64,000 nucleotides of DNA from Pegoplata infirma (lineage: Eukaryota > Arthropoda > Insecta > Diptera > Anthomyiidae): NCBI GenBank assembly GCA_963921195.1, contig OY992538.1, forward strand, positions 7,774,330 to 7,838,329. Reading direction: 5' to 3'. This document shows positions 37,001-46,289 of this stretch, piece after piece; positions within the stretch are counted from its first letter, which is position 1; each line of letters starts with the position of its first letter. The position numbers were made by a program, and so were the translations under genes. A model generated the notes under the pieces. That model ran no database searches and was not told the DNA's origin. It saw only the letters and a program-made list of their open reading frames with translations.

Positions 37001-38211
37001 TGGATATTGTACCGCAACCAATAAAGATATGAATATTTTTAAAATCGTTTATGAAAGTCGATTAAATTTCTAATATATCTTTCGCTTCGTGTTTGTACCG
37101 ATTGATTTTCGAAATATAAGCCAATACTTTAATAATACCGTTTGGAACGGTATTTATAACGGTATTGGCCTATATAACGAAAATCAACCGGTTCAAACAC
37201 GAGGTGAAACATCAAAAATACTATACATTTCATCGACTTATATATCATAATCGCTTTTAAAAATGTTCATTGTATATTTATTGGTTGCGGTACAATCAGT
37301 GTTACCATATATTTTTTGGAAAAATCTTATTTTTTCTGAAAAAAAATCTTTTTTTTGTAAAAAAAAACTTTTTTTTTGAAAACAGTATTAAAATCATTTT
37401 AAAAAATCCCAAATTGTATTTTAAATTTAATTTTAACATAAAAAACAAGTTAAAGTATAGCGTCGAATGAAAAAATAATACTAAATTTATAAAAAATATA
37501 TATTTCTGAGGTAATTTGAGCTTATTTAGAAATTAAATTTTTGTTTTTACCTTTCCAAAAATCTTTTTTTCAGAAAAAAAAATCTTTTTAGCACCTCAAA
37601 AAACTTGCAAAAAAAGATAAATCTTGATATATGGCAACACTGGATACAATAGCCAAATACCGTTATTCTAGGAAGGTATCGATTGCCAACACTGAATTTT
37701 ATTGAATAGCTCGTGACACATTACCTGTATAGACACGTAATTCACATTGTTCGATGGATATTTAAAAATCTTCCTGTTCTTCCCCACCTTCTCTCAAACC
37801 ATAAATATTAGTTCAGACTACAAAAACAAAAGGGTCTGTAAAATTTGTATTATCTTCAACTATGATAAGATTCATAATAAAGTTCCATGATTTAAGTTTT
37901 TTTTGCAGCTAGTGCAAAATGGGTTAAATAAAAAATAGGTTCCTTGGATTGTCGTCTGATATTAATTTTTTTTTTTATTATTTTAAGTAAACATTTGGCA
38001 AAAAAAATTAATATTTCACTCTTTTTTGATTGGAGTGATGGTATTCTTTAAATTTTTTTAAACTTTTAAAACTTTTTTGCGGAATTTTTCAAAGGTTTTT
38101 TAAAACAAAAAAGCTTATGTAGCCGTTACAAAAAAAAAAATTTAAACAAAACAGAGTTGTTACTAAAAATAACAATATTTAATTGTTAAAATTAAAATAG
38201 AACTTACCCAT
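29717..38211 (-). CDS. Six-DM9-repeat protein with Pro/Tyr-rich linker (622 residues)
   Basis: Exons 38208-38211, 31164-31646 and 29717-31098 join in frame. DM9 repeats (about 70 residues each) lie near residues 4-75, 76-146, 164-235, 236-308, 469-540 and 541-611. Odd repeats are of the type GxDxDGxxIYVGRAxHxGD; even ones carry YIGRGH and a GKI core. Residues 309-466 are a low-complexity linker (poly-Pro, KPYPYP, PMPMPTPSY repeats, one PPPPY). No signal peptide or membrane span, so cytosolic. DM9 proteins include the mannose-binding oyster lectin CGL1 and mosquito PRS1; glycan recognition is inferred. Repeat 5 is degenerate: DTDM replaces DxDG and VCR replaces VGR. Introns: 65 bp and 6,561 bp. 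The start exon is a prediction; exons 2-3 are secure. Confidence 0.82.
31164..31646 (-). CDS. Six-repeat DM9 gene, exon 2: repeats 1-2
   Basis: The exon begins after CTTTCAG with AT ACT AAT TGG, which needs one preceding base (G, giving Asp). It ends GAATCTACGGAAG|GTATGT. The open frame runs a few codons upstream of the acceptor without an ATG, which implies an upstream start exon. Confidence 0.92.
31841..33259. mobile_element. Tc1-type IR/DR foldback element, TA duplication (1.4 kb)
   Basis: The termini CACTCCGTTGCATAACTATA and their inverse are flanked by TA. Each arm repeats a similar motif about 180 bases in (TGTTGCATAACTATAAAGAC), the inverted-repeat/direct-repeat layout of Tc1 relatives such as Minos. 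Arms are long and imperfect, meeting near 32520. No transposase. It lies in intron 1 of the DM9 gene. Confidence 0.75.
33415..33681. repeat. Perfect 121-bp inverted repeat with 25-base loop
   Basis: 33415-33535 and 33561-33681 are exact reverse complements by eye over all 121 positions. The loop holds its own hairpin GGAATCT-GTCA-AGATTCC. It lies in intron 1 of the six-repeat DM9 gene. Confidence 0.9.
34261..34731. mobile_element. hAT MITE, 8-bp duplication ACCCTTCA (471 bp)
   Basis: CACTGTTGCCAA and TTGGCAACAGTG are perfect inverse ends. ACCCTTCA is duplicated exactly at 34253-34260 and 34732-34739. Repeated AAAGCGCTA and AGCGGGAAAA motifs inside resemble sub-terminal transposase sites. Confidence 0.9.
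34757..35031. mobile_element. TA MITE inside the DINE-1-like element (275 bp)
   Basis: CACTCAAAAAAAAAACTAAC to AAAGTGAGTG, TA on both sides. Removing it restores GGGGGTATACTCACTTTG, exactly the sequence of the intact copy at 39007-39024. A related copy starts near 42276. Confidence 0.85.
35970..36507. mobile_element. CCCTAGTAAAAA-ended element, 2-bp duplication CA
   Basis: Left CCCTAGTAAAAAAAG and right CTTTTTTACTCGGG are inverse at 13 of 14 bases. CA flanks both sides (35968-35969, 36508-36509). Interior is AT-rich with ATATAATCATAT-type palindromes. Confidence 0.55.
36962..37694. mobile_element. hAT-type foldback element with a second hAT MITE inside
   Basis: CAATGTTGGCAATGGATACC is mirrored by GATACCTTCC..GATTGCCAACACTG-type sequence, with arms of about 180 bases meeting near 37141. 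Flanks AATTGTAT and AATTTTAT agree at 7 of 8 positions. Confidence 0.7.
37297..37642. mobile_element. hAT MITE (CAGTGTTACCATATA ends), nested
   Basis: CAGTGTTACCATATA and TATATGGCAACACTG are inverse with one mismatch. Flanks GGTACAAT and GATACAAT agree at 7 of 8. The interior has AAAAAAATCTTTTTTT runs. Confidence 0.75.
38208..38211 (-). CDS. Predicted start exon ATGG of the six-repeat DM9 gene
   Basis: The minus strand reads TTTGGAAGATGG|GTAAGTT. ATGG supplies Met plus the first base of the Asp codon that exon 2 needs. It is the only ATGGGTAAGT on this strand between exon 2 and 45 kb that I found; GTAACA (near 41750) and GTATAT (near 36370) alternatives are weaker donors. The neighbouring DM9 gene uses the same arrangement. 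Confidence 0.55.
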
Positions 38212-38370
38212 CTTCCAAATTTATTTGTTGATTTCCTTTTTTAATTATTTTAATATTACACCAAATTTATTTTTTCGTTATAACTCTTTGACTTCTTATT
38301 ATTATTTGGTTGAAAATTTTACTAAAGCTGATTCATGTATTATGATCGAATATTATTTTTTATCAGTTAA
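38212..38370 (-). promoter_or_regulatory. Candidate promoter of the six-repeat DM9 gene
   Basis: On the minus strand CTGATAAAAA (38366-38357) lies 34 bases before ATCAGC (A at 38329), a TATA-like plus initiator-like pair, about 120 bases before the ATG. The same CTGATAAAAA is found before the other DM9 gene. Confidence 0.35.
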
Positions 38371-38982
38371 ATGATTATAAAAAAAAAATGTTTTATTTTG
38401 AAACTAAAAAACGAAACCAACTTCCAGTATAATGAAAGTCTTATACTAACATTATAAGACTTTCATTTTACTGATAAGAAGCTTTCAATAAAAAAAGCTA
38501 TGAAATTTGTTTATGGTTTGGGTTTATGATTCATTGATGAAGTATAAGAGATATCATGAGTTTTTAAGGGACTTCCCCTTCCCTTGATATTGGAATACGA
38601 TAATGATAGTATTGATTTCCAATATACAGTGGAATAGCAGTGCTAAATATGGCAAAGCGACCAGTCGAATACTTGAATACAAAATGTAGATAGATTGTAT
38701 ACTAAATATTTTAAAAGATAAGATTAAACTTTTTGGCAAGAGTGTAATAAATTTACAGGGTGTAACATTAGATTTAGGAGGAATATATTCGTATTCATAC
38801 TTTGAGTATTATTTAATAAAATCGAAAAGAAAAACGAACAGAAAAGCATGGTACGACTTTTCCCATACGTTTTGACAGATAAACCCGGTGGCCGGTGCCG
38901 TTGTGAAATAAAATTTGTTTTAATTTTTAAAGGTCTTGATTTTTAAGTGCTCGTGCACGGTGGATTTACTCGTTAATTTGAT

Positions 38983-39546
38983 TTTTATACCCTCCAACCA
39001 CAGTATGGGGGTATACTCACTTTGTCATTCCGTGTGTAACGCATCGAAATATCGGTCTAGGACCCCATAAAGTATATATTTTATTGATCAGTGGTCGATT
39101 CTAAGACATTATAGCTATGTCCGTCCGTCCGTCCGTCCGTCTGTCCGTCTGTCCGTCTGTAGAGGACACGATACAGTCCAAAATAAAAGAGCTAGACTTC
39201 CGAAGTTTGGTACGAATATGTCTTATATTCCTAGGCAGGTTAAGTTCGGAAATGGGCAAAATCGGACCAAGGGGAAAAAAGTTCCCCCTTGGAGAACTAA
39301 ACCAACCCAAGAAAAACCGCATTTTTTGCAGAGTTTTTTGTACTTTTGGTAAGCAAATGCAACATTCTTCTATCAGAAGAAGTTAAAAATCACAAGGGGA
39401 AGGTGCCCCCTAACGTCTCCCACCAACCCCCCCCCCCCCAAAAAAAAAAAAGACGCCCCTGGATTTTTTTTTTATATTTTTTTTTTACATTTTGGAGGGT
39501 ATAAAAGATTCGGCACAGCCGAATGTAACACTGTCACTTGTTTTTT
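38983..39546 (+). mobile_element. DINE-1-like element, intact copy E
   Basis: It starts TTTTTATACCCTCCAACC, has TATATTTTATTGATCAGTGG, a clean (GTCY)n tract at 39119-39160, GGAGGGTATA, a hairpin ATTCGGCACAGCCGAAT and the end CACTTGTTTT. It is the best example of the family in the window. Nothing was recognised in 38371-38982 apart from a small hairpin at 38431-38465. Confidence 0.8.
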
Positions 39547-39652
39547 AAGTAACTGCAATTTCAAATATTTATGATATACTCGTATTTCATAATAAATCAT
39601 TAATTTTGGCAACTATCAACATGATAAAACGTTTTATCAATATTTGGAAAAT

Positions 39653-41395
39653 AACACTGTGCTCGAATTTGACACTCTTTTTTAACAAGCTGGGTAAAGT
39701 TAATTCGGGTACGATGAATCCAATGGTGCTAGCCGTTTTTCGAAGTTAACACTCGTATTCGCGATATTCGTGATTTAAAATTTCGATTCTTAAGTACAAT
39801 AAAATCGATATTTTTAAACTTTTGCGATAATTTTTAAATTTAAAACCATACAAGTCTGTTGAACTAACACAACAAACCATAATACCGTTAATTTTTTTCG
39901 CGAAAAACATTCTTTGTTCGCGAAAAATCTTTATTTTCGTGAAAAAATTGGTTCAATACAAATAATTTTAGTTTGATTTAAATTTACGACAGCCATCTGG
40001 TAAAGCTACCCAGGCAGAAACTGCCAACCGTTCCAACGAAAAAGTCTCGGCAAAGCACTTTATTTTTTGTGTAGAAGGTAGTATGAATTCGAAAAAGTGC
40101 TTTCTAAGCGCTTTGCCAATGTTTTTCTATTTAAATCCGTTCAAAGTATACATTTTTCATTAAAATTTATTAATTTTCATAACAATTAGAATATTTTTTA
40201 TTTCCCTGCAGGATAAGTGACCGGTCCTTGATAGTTCTCATGATATGTCACTTATACACAATAACCTACATATTACAAACTTGACGCCTTTTATATAAAA
40301 ACTCCGTTTTCTTTCGTGAGGAAGTGTCTTAAACTCCGGATACATCACCCTTAAGCTCCGGATACATACACGTTTCGGTTCAATACACCACTTTTTTCGG
40401 GACTTTTCCAAATTTTTTCCTAAAAGCATTTTTAATAAATTCTTTATTCCAAAACGCAAAGAAAACTGCAAACAATTTTTTTCCGGGACTTAGAAAATTG
40501 TTCAAAATTTTTTTATCCTAATAAATAAGTCTATAAATTTTTTATCCAAGTTAATAAATTTCTTTATTCAAATAAACACCAAAAAAAGTTGTGTCTTATG
40601 GACTTATGTATAAAATTTAGATACGTCCCATTTTTTTGTTCTAAAAGTGCTATAATAGAACCATATTTTTTGTTTTTAAAGCGCTTTCCAAGCGCCTTTA
40701 AATAGCAACGGCATACCGTTTACCGTGGTTATCATTTTGGACGCTGGGAGAGTACTAAACTGTGATGCTTTCCCAGCACACAAGCGACCATAAAAGGTAC
40801 TTTGCCAGCGCTCTCCCGTTCGTATTTTTCTGCCTGGGTAGTTCGTGTACACTAAATCCCATTGTAATATAAGTTTTTTTCAAAGTTAGCGTAAGTATTA
40901 GCGATATTCGCGATTATTTTTTTTATTTTTAAGTAAAAAAAAACTATTTTTTTCATATTATTTAGAAAATTGCTAAATTTGATTGAATATACAAAAAAAA
41001 AAAAAATTATTCGCGTAAATATTTTGTTCGCGAATTTTTCATCGTTAAATTTTTTTTCCAAATTTTTTTTATTATTTTTTTCATATTTTTTATTATTATT
41101 TTTTTCATATTTTTTTTTATTATTTTTTTTAATTATTTTTTTCATATTATTTAGACAATTGTTGCATTTTTATCATCTTAACTCTATTGAATATACAAAA
41201 AAAATGTATTCGCGTACATTTTTTTTGCGAATTTTTATATGAGTAGAATACTATAAATTACAGACACAAAATTTTCGAAAAAAATTTTTTTCGCGATTTT
41301 TTTTCGAGGCAATTTTTTTTTTTAATTCAGCGTATCCAAATTAGCTTTACCAGCAAGGTGATCAGCTTGTTAGTGTTATTCTCAAAATTGATAAA
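39653..41395. repeat. Foldback element with AACAAGCTGGGTAAAG arms, interrupted
   Basis: AACAAGCTGGGTAAAGTTAA and TACGATGAAT on the left are mirrored near 41335-41385. Between are TATTCGCGATATTCG motifs on both sides and a CCCAGGCAG element. Target duplication unclear. Confidence 0.45.
40009..40838. mobile_element. CCCAGGCAGAAA-ended element, 2-bp duplication TA (830 bp)
   Basis: Ends CCCAGGCAGAAA and TTTCTGCCTGGG are perfect inverse (12 bp), flanked by TA at 40007-40008 and 40839-40840. Sub-terminal GCTTTGCC / GGCAAAG and AAGCGC motifs recur. Confidence 0.7.
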
Positions 41396-43099
41396 AACAG
41401 TCATCACATTGATTAGACGTTTTATTAATATGACAAAACAAACGTATTATCGATGCTGTCAGTGATTAGCGTGAACTTTTAGCATAAAATCAATAAAAAT
41501 GTTCGTCACATTAATGAAATTTTTATTAGGTTGGATTTGATTCCATATATGAAAGCTTTTATCAATACAATGAAAATTTTCTTTAATTTAATGATAAATA
41601 ATAATTTTAGGACGAATTTAAACCAACTCGAAAAAATAAATATAATCAAAAAATCTTTAGTTTACTAAATTATATTTTAAAGTGTACTTTTATGAGTTTT
41701 TTCACAATTTAAACAAACACAGAGAGAAACAGATTTAACATTTTTGTTACCCATCTCTCGATGTGTAATAAACAAAATAACTGTCAAACTTATTCATAAT
41801 CGCATGCCAGTTATCACAATGTGGAGAGTATACAAATTTTTAGAGATTACGCAAAGTGGATTTACTAATCCACAGGATTAAGTTGGATTTATTTACATTT
41901 CATCATAATTGTTTTTATTTTCTTTAGTTTAAATTTACCAATGACACGTAAGTGTAGAAGGGTGGTTCTGCAATATACAGGGTGCGTCATATTTGATGTC
42001 GGTTTGTAAATATTGAATTAGTAACAAAAAAATCAACATAAAATTTTTTTTATTCAATTTGGGCCTAGACAATTTTTTTGACCACGTTTTGAATAAAACA
42101 AAAATCAAATAGCGCCACCAAAAAGTTGTTCCTCTTTTTTGATGCACATTCAAAAATAAAAAATGAACTAAAAACTGGGAAAATTAACTAAATTTTGAGA
42201 AAAATAGGGAATGATATGGCTCCACAGATTTTTTCATTTGTTTTAGTTCAAATTTTTCTTAAATGTGGGGAAACAACACTCAGAAAAAAAACTAACTAAA
42301 AAATGGGAAAACTAACTAAATCCAAGGAAACTTGATAATGATTTAGCTCCATTGCCATGTATTCCTACTTTTTAGTCCATATTTTTCTTTAAAAGAAGGA
42401 CAAATTTGAACTAGAAAATGGGAAAAAAATTCCCATTTTTTGGTTAAAAAAAGCATTTCTGATAAGGACAATTTTTCTATAAATTATTTAATTTTATATT
42501 TTTTAATGGTTTATTTATACACATAATTCTCATTGGGTACATATTTTATTAGAAATATAAAGAAACGTTTGTTTCTTAAAGACAAGTAATAAATTTCATT
42601 AGTTTTTTTAATTAAATTACAACAAAAACTTTGTATTTGACGTTTGTTCCCAGACTATGGGAAAACACGCCAAAGCCAAGGTCTTTGTTGTGATTAAAAT
42701 ATTATTTTTTTTCTAACACATACATGTGTAGAAAAAAATTTAAATATTAAATTTATTACTTGTTGCACAAGATCAAACCTTTTGTATTCATGTGCTACAA
42801 ATAATAAACAAAATGTGAACTACAAGCAAGCATGAAAAAAAATCAACAAAACGACTTCAAGTTATGAAAAATTTACTAAACTTGTGGAAAAAACTTCCTC
42901 AAATTAAAGAAGATAAATATGATGAACTAACTGGTAGTAAATTACGTCCTAAAACTGAATTTTTTGAACTAAATTTGGTTTTAAGAAATATGTTTTCAAA
43001 ATAAAGATTTTTTTCAATTATTTAGGGAAAATTTCTTTGGCGGTAAGAATTTCTTCCACGTATTAGGGAATTCCATTTAAGGAAAATTATGGCCTATTT
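41396..43099. other. AT-rich intergenic region with one MITE copy
   Basis: From about 42276 to 42740 lies a copy of the 34757-type MITE with an extra 190-base segment (42485-42675). An ACAGGGTGCGTCATATTTGA sequence near 41979 looks like a transposon end but has no partner. No gene seen. Confidence 0.4.
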
Positions 43100-44565
43100 A
43101 ACAGTCCATGAATTAAAATATTTTCCTAAAAGTTAGGAAAATTTCCCAATTTTTAGTTAATTTTAACTAAATTGTGGGAAAATTTATAAACTATTTTGGA
43201 GAAAATTTTTCCAAAGTTTAAGTTAATTCTTTTTTTTTAGTGCAATTTAACTAAAAAGTAGGAAAATTCTGAGAAGTTTTAACTAAATTTTCAGAAGTTT
43301 TAACAAAATTTTTTAACTAAATTCTAAGAAAATTTATATGAGTTTTCAACTAAATTCTAAAAAGTTTTACCTTCTAAGAAAACAAATATTAGTTTTTTTT
43401 TACTAAATTCTAAGAAATTTTTAACTTAATTCTTAGAAGTTTGGGATCACACCCCATGGGTCCAGACCCCAATGGGGTTGGATAGATTTTGATCGAAAAT
43501 TTTTGTCCGTTTTGCTCTACCTTGCTTAGTTTTTGAGATACGGGAATTTGGGGTCTAATAGGGTCTTGAGATTTTGCATTTTAAAATTTTTAACTAAATT
43601 CTGAGAAATTTTAACTAAATTGTAAGAAGTTTTAACTAAATTCTAATTCTAAGATTTTTTTAACCAAATTTTAAAAAGTTTTAACTTAATTCTAAAAAGT
43701 TTTTACAAAATTCTAAGAAGTTTTTTTAATAAATTCTAAGAAAACAAATATGAGTTTCTAACTAAATTCTAAGAAATTTTTAACTTAATTCTAAGAAATT
43801 TAAACTAAACTCTAAGAAGTTTTAACTAAATCCTAAGAAGTTTTTAACTAATTTCTAAAAAGATAAATTAGAATTTTTAACTAAATTCTAAGAAGTTTAA
43901 ACTAAATTCTAAGAAGTTTAAACTAAATTCTAAGAAGTTTTTCACTAAATTCTAAGAAGTTTTTAACTAAATTCTAAGAAGTCCGCTTTCTCAATCCTAA
44001 GAAGTGAAATACGGTTAAGTTATTTGTAGTAAATTTTAACTAAACTTGAACTAAATTTTTTGTGAACATACACACAAAGAAAAAGCTTCTTTAATATAAT
44101 AAAACTCATCATAAAAGTTCGTCCAATGAAACTGTTTCATTATATTTATGAAATGTTTCATAAATATTCATAGTATTTATGAAACATTTCATTATATTTA
44201 TGAACATTTACATAATACTTATGGAAACTGCATTAAAAAGTTTCATTGGACGAACTTTTATGACAAATTGTTTTACAGTTCTTTGAGTGTATATTTAAGA
44301 AATGTGGCTTTAAAATAAATATATGTTTCCTAGATTTAAGGAAAATTTCTTTGGCAGTAAGAATTTTTTCCCTTATATTTAAGAAGTTCATTTTAGGAAA
44401 ACTATGAACTATTTATAAGTACATGAATTAAACATTTTCCTCATAGTTATGAAAATTTCACATTTTTTAGTTAAATTTAACTAAATTTTAGGAAAATTCA
44501 TGAACAAATTTTAAAGAAATTTTTTCCTAAAATTTTGTTATGTCTTTTTTTAGTGCATTTCCAAT
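43100..44565. repeat. CTAAATTCTAAGAAGTTTTAA tandem-like repeat
   Basis: About 20 imperfect copies of an ~18-25 base phrase AACTAAATTCTAAGAAGTTT occur from 43255 to 43980, framed by sequence shared with 12361-15130 and 59739-60745. Confidence 0.6.
44071..44289. mobile_element. TA MITE with empty site elsewhere in the window (219 bp)
   Basis: CACACAAAGAAAAAGC to TTCTTTGAGTG, flanked by TA. Arms AAAAGTTCGTCCAATGAAAC and inverse form a foldback. The related repeat at 60466-60490 reads GTGAACATACATTTAAG without the insertion. Confidence 0.8.
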
Positions 44566-44656
44566 ACTTTTTCGAGCATCTTAAAGTGATCCACGGTCTG
44601 TGGATTGTTGGGAGTAAATTTTTCTTATCAAAAAACCATTAAAAAATAAATCAGTA

Positions 44657-45533
44657 CACTCAAAATAATACATTAGTAGATTTACTAATTTTTTTCTTCT
44701 AATGCTGGTTAGCCAACTTTTAGCTAATTTTTAGTTGAGATTAGCATGTTAGCAAAAATATCTTGTAAACTTCATTTAACGCATTAGCAATTTTTGAACT
44801 AATTTTTTTTGCTAGATTTTAAATTGAGTTGACAAAATTTTAACAAGCTTTTTTGCTAATATTAGCAAAATGATATTTTTTTTTTTATTTGTCAGAAAAC
44901 TTAAAATGGCGCTATCTCGGAAACTAAGCCAGATAGAGCAAAATGGAGGCCACTTTTGGTTCTCGGGCTCGCCATAGTATCGCCGGTCCTCTTCACATGT
45001 GTGGACCCTAATGGGCCCTAACTTTGGATCCAAAAAAGTTAGCATTCCCGAAAATTTTAAAATGCTCATATCTCGGTAAATATTGCCGACACAACAAAAA
45101 GTTTAAGAGCATTTTTGTAGCTCTGAACACGTAGAACAAGACCGCAAAGTAGTCAAAAGCTCTCCGAGTAATATTTTTGAAGTTATCGAGTTTTTTTATT
45201 CTCAAGACCCCAGTGGTCCCCTATAATCACGTATCTCAAAAACTAAGCAAGGTACAGCGAAACGGACACAAATTTTGGATCAAAAACTATGACGATTTTT
45301 AAGGAACCCAACTATGGCTAGGCCCATCGGGGTCTGCGCCTATCGGGTCCGAACCCAATGGGGTCCTCAGTAATGTATGAACTAAGTTAAAAAAAAATAA
45401 ATAAATTTAGTTAACTAATTATTGGCAAAACATTTTTGCTAACTTTAGCAAAAAAATTGTGGGTTCAAAATCAGCAAATTTTCTTGTAGGTTTACAAGCT
45501 TTTTTTGTTTACATTACAGTTTTTTTTTGTGTG
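44657..45533. mobile_element. TA-flanked element, copy 2 (inverted relative to 23249-24108)
   Basis: CACTCAAAATAATACATTAG to TTTTTTTGTGTG, flanked by TA. The sequence is largely the reverse complement of copy 1, including the module CGTATCTCAAAAACTAAGCA. Confidence 0.7.
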
Positions 45534-45944
45534 TAGGGGCCAAATATGGATTTCTAGGTGATCAGTCAAAATTGTCTAAAAGTGCGATGTCAAAAAAATC
45601 CCCATGGACTGGCCATCCGTCTCTTGATTTCACCCTTTCGTACTTTTTTTAAGGAGTTATTTGAAAAGCAAAATGTACGCCAGCAATTCTCAGACCATCG
45701 GAAACAAACATTGTTTTTGCTATTGAAACAAAACATGAAACAAACATTGTTTTTGCTATATTCTTCTACCCAGCAAAATTTTTTGGAATCGTTTCTTTGT
45801 CAATGTATTCTAGAATAGATTCCCCAGTAATGTTAATCAATTCCTCTACTGTTTCCACGGAATCGATAAAAAAAACTTATAATTTTTGAAAAAAATGTCA
45901 AACAGAAAAATAAAATTTATAAAAAAAAATAATTTATTTGTTAA

Positions 45945-46235
45945 CTTTTTATTGACAAATTTTTTAATTTTCGCAGCACTTATTGTGCTTTTTTAATACA
46001 TCTGGATACATATGACGGATATAACGTAAGTACACATCTTAATTTAGTATATGCACGTGGAACTTATAATTTGTTTTATTGTTGCTTTCAGATTATAAAT
46101 AAACATATTTTAAGCTGTAAATTAGGAGCACTGATGGATGCTGTCGACTGCATTCATGGAAATATTAAGACGGATTTTCCATCCAATTTCTCCAAACAAG
46201 AAGCGTGGGATAACATTTTCATTGTTAAAGTATGA
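45945..46235 (+). pseudogene. Two-exon gene fragment with an intact 66-bp intron
   Basis: An open frame of 27 codons (45945-46025) ends HLDTYDGYN at a GTAAGT donor; the intron 46026-46091 ends TTGCTTTCAG; the next exon (46092-46235) keeps the frame for 47 codons, with LGALMDAVDCIHGNIK, TDFPSNFSKQEAWDN and a TGA stop. Codons look protein-like in this AT-rich setting, and both splice sites are ideal. No in-frame ATG is present upstream, so it is the 3' end of something. It may be the tail of the element's own gene or a captured host piece. Family not recognised. Confidence 0.55.
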
Positions 46236-46289
46236 TCAGGGTTGTAGCATGTATGTATGTATGTATCAACAGTTTTACATTATTTTTTT

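Noticed and set aside
39101..39386. Overlapping open frames on both strands
   Set aside because: Both lie in DINE-1 copy E and exist because the (GTCY)n tract lacks stops.
40852..41242. Lys/Asn-rich and Phe/Leu-rich open frames
   Set aside because: Produced by A-rich and T-rich low-complexity sequence; mirror images of each other on the two strands.
41745..41756. Alternative start exon ATGG|GTAACA for the six-repeat DM9 gene
   Set aside because: The donor is weaker than GTAAGT at 38207-38202, and no CTGATAAAAA-type promoter motif was noted next to it.
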